From Hydrogenophaga sp. (GTDB taxonomy: Bacteria; Pseudomonadota; Gammaproteobacteria; Burkholderiales; Burkholderiaceae_C): a stretch of 6,236 nt of DNA. Every line of letters begins with the position of its first letter. The first letter of the stretch is position 1. The stretch covers positions 1 to 6,236 of the forward strand of contig JAIFNE010000140.1 in assembly GCA_020047875.1 (NCBI GenBank), in the 5' to 3' direction. A program made the translations under genes and the position numbers. Shown here piece by piece: positions 5,337-6,236 of this stretch. Under the pieces are notes generated by a model. That model had not been told where the DNA came from. It saw only the letters and a program-made list of their open reading frames with translations, and did no database searches.

Positions 5337-6236
5337 TCAGCCCAACTGGGTTTTGACCTCGGCCAGCGTGACCGGGTCGAAGAGCGGAAGGCCGGTGAGC
5401 CCGGCGTCGATGCGCTTGGCCAGGCCAGCCAGCACCTTGCCCGGCCCACACTCAACCAGCGTGGACACGCCGCGCGCCTGAATCGCCTGCACACAGGACA
5501 CCCAGCGCACCGGGCCAAAGGCCTGGCGGTACAGCGCGTCGCGAATCTGGTCCGGATCGGTCTGTACCGCCACATCGATGTTGTTCACCACCGGAATTTG
5601 CGGGGCGGCGAAGGCGGTGGTGGCCAGCTGTTCCTTGAGCTTTTCGGCTGCCGGCTTCATCAGGCTGGAGTGGAACGGCGCCGACACCGGCAGCGGCAAG
5701 GCACGCTTGGCACCCTGGGCCTTCAGCAACTCGCAGGCCTTCTCCACCGCGGCCTTGCTGCCAGCGATCACGGTTTGCGCCGGGTCGTTGAAATTCACCG
5801 CCTCCACCACCTCGGCACTGCCGGGGCCAAAGGTGGCCTGCGCCTCGGCGCAGCCAGCCACCACGCGCTCGGCATCCATGCCCAGAATCGCGGCCATGGC
5901 GCCGGCGCCGACCGGCACCGCGTCCTGCATGGCCGCAGCGCGAAAACGCACCAGCGGCGCGGCCTGCGCCAGGGTCAGCACCCCGGCCGCCACCAGCGCG
6001 GAATACTCACCCAGCGAGTGCCCGGCCAACACCGCTGGCTTGGCACCGCCCTCGGCCAGCCACACGCGCCAGGCCGCGACACCCGCCACCAGCATCACCG
6101 GCTGCGTGTTGGTGGTGAGCGCCAGAGCTTCCTTGGGCCCTTCGTGAATCAGTCGGCCAAGGTCTTCGCCCAGCGCGTCTGAAGCTTCCTGCAGCGCGGC
6201 GGCCACTGCCGGGTGATCGCCCCACGCGTCCAGCAT
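5337..6236 (-). CDS. fabD: Malonyl-CoA:ACP transacylase (FabD), N-terminus outside window
   Basis: FabD transfers malonyl from CoA to AcpP, supplying the extender unit for FabF and other condensing enzymes. The visible 299 residues lack only the first 16 or so: the ATG at the right edge is an internal methionine (MLDAWGDHP), and the family's N-terminal GQGSQ motif should lie just beyond. The nucleophile is Ser74 of the fragment, in AGHSLGEYSALVAAG. Arg99 (RFRAAAMQ), which binds the malonyl carboxylate, sits 25 residues later as in E. coli. The catalytic His189 is in APFHSSLMKPAAEKL. The C-terminal VECGPGKVLAGLAKRI is typical. The stop is 14 bases before fabG. Upstream of fabD one would expect fabH and plsX. 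Confidence 0.96.
   Translation of the reverse strand: MLDAWGDHPAVAAALQEASDALGEDLGRLIHEGPKEALALTTNTQPVMLVAGVAAWRVWLAEGGAKPAVLAGHSLGEYSALVAAGVLTLAQAAPLVRFRAAAMQDAVPVGAGAMAAILGMDAERVVAGCAEAQATFGPGSAEVVEAVNFNDPAQTVIAGSKAAVEKACELLKAQGAKRALPLPVSAPFHSSLMKPAAEKLKEQLATTAFAAPQIPVVNNIDVAVQTDPDQIRDALYRQAFGPVRWVSCVQAIQARGVSTLVECGPGKVLAGLAKRIDAGLTGLPLFDPVTLAEVKTQLG

Noticed and set aside
5323..5451. The in-frame upstream extension of fabG into fabD
   Set aside because: The extra residues are the fabD sequence read in another frame; the ATG at 5322 has a ribosome binding site and the canonical N-terminus.
4462..5481. A 339-codon plus-strand open frame opposite fabG
   Set aside because: It is a shadow of fabG and the end of fabD; no domain is recognisable.

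Overview
The window is a GC-rich stretch in which every supported gene lies on the minus strand. Gene order and protein character point to a betaproteobacterium, most likely Burkholderiales and probably Comamonadaceae. That placement is inferred from remembered family sequences, not from a search. Read in the direction of transcription (high to low coordinates) the order is fabD (cut by the right edge) - fabG - acpP - fabF - a small membrane protein resembling YgfX/CptA - rpoE - rseA - rseB (cut by the left edge).

Region 1 (about 4.09-6.24 kb, with fabF reaching down to 2.85 kb) is the core type II fatty acid synthesis cluster. FabD loads malonyl groups onto the acyl carrier protein AcpP, FabF condenses malonyl-AcpP with growing acyl chains, and FabG reduces the resulting 3-ketoacyl-AcpP. 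Active-site residues are intact in all four genes as far as they are visible. The fabG-acpP gap holds a good sigma-70-type promoter candidate and two hairpins. The acpP-fabF gap holds a hairpin just before the fabF ribosome binding site.

Region 2 (about 2.36-2.81 kb) carries a 151-residue protein with two membrane helices that resembles the YgfX (CptA) family. A strong terminator-like hairpin with a short T run, placed just after fabF, overlaps its first 15 or so codons.

Region 3 (1-2310) is the sigma-E envelope-stress module: the sigma factor gene rpoE, the inner-membrane anti-sigma factor gene rseA, and the periplasmic regulator gene rseB. The main anomaly of the window is here. rpoE is split by a frameshift between its sigma-2 and sigma-4 domains, while rseA and the visible part of rseB are intact. 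The junction looks like a deletion between two short direct repeats. It could be a real mutation, a sequence error, or much less likely a natural split or recoding.

There are no RNA genes, insertion sequences, CRISPR arrays or plus-strand genes that I can support, and no gene-free stretch exceeds 120 bases. Apart from the broken rpoE and the hairpin/gene overlap, this is an ordinary chromosomal housekeeping region.
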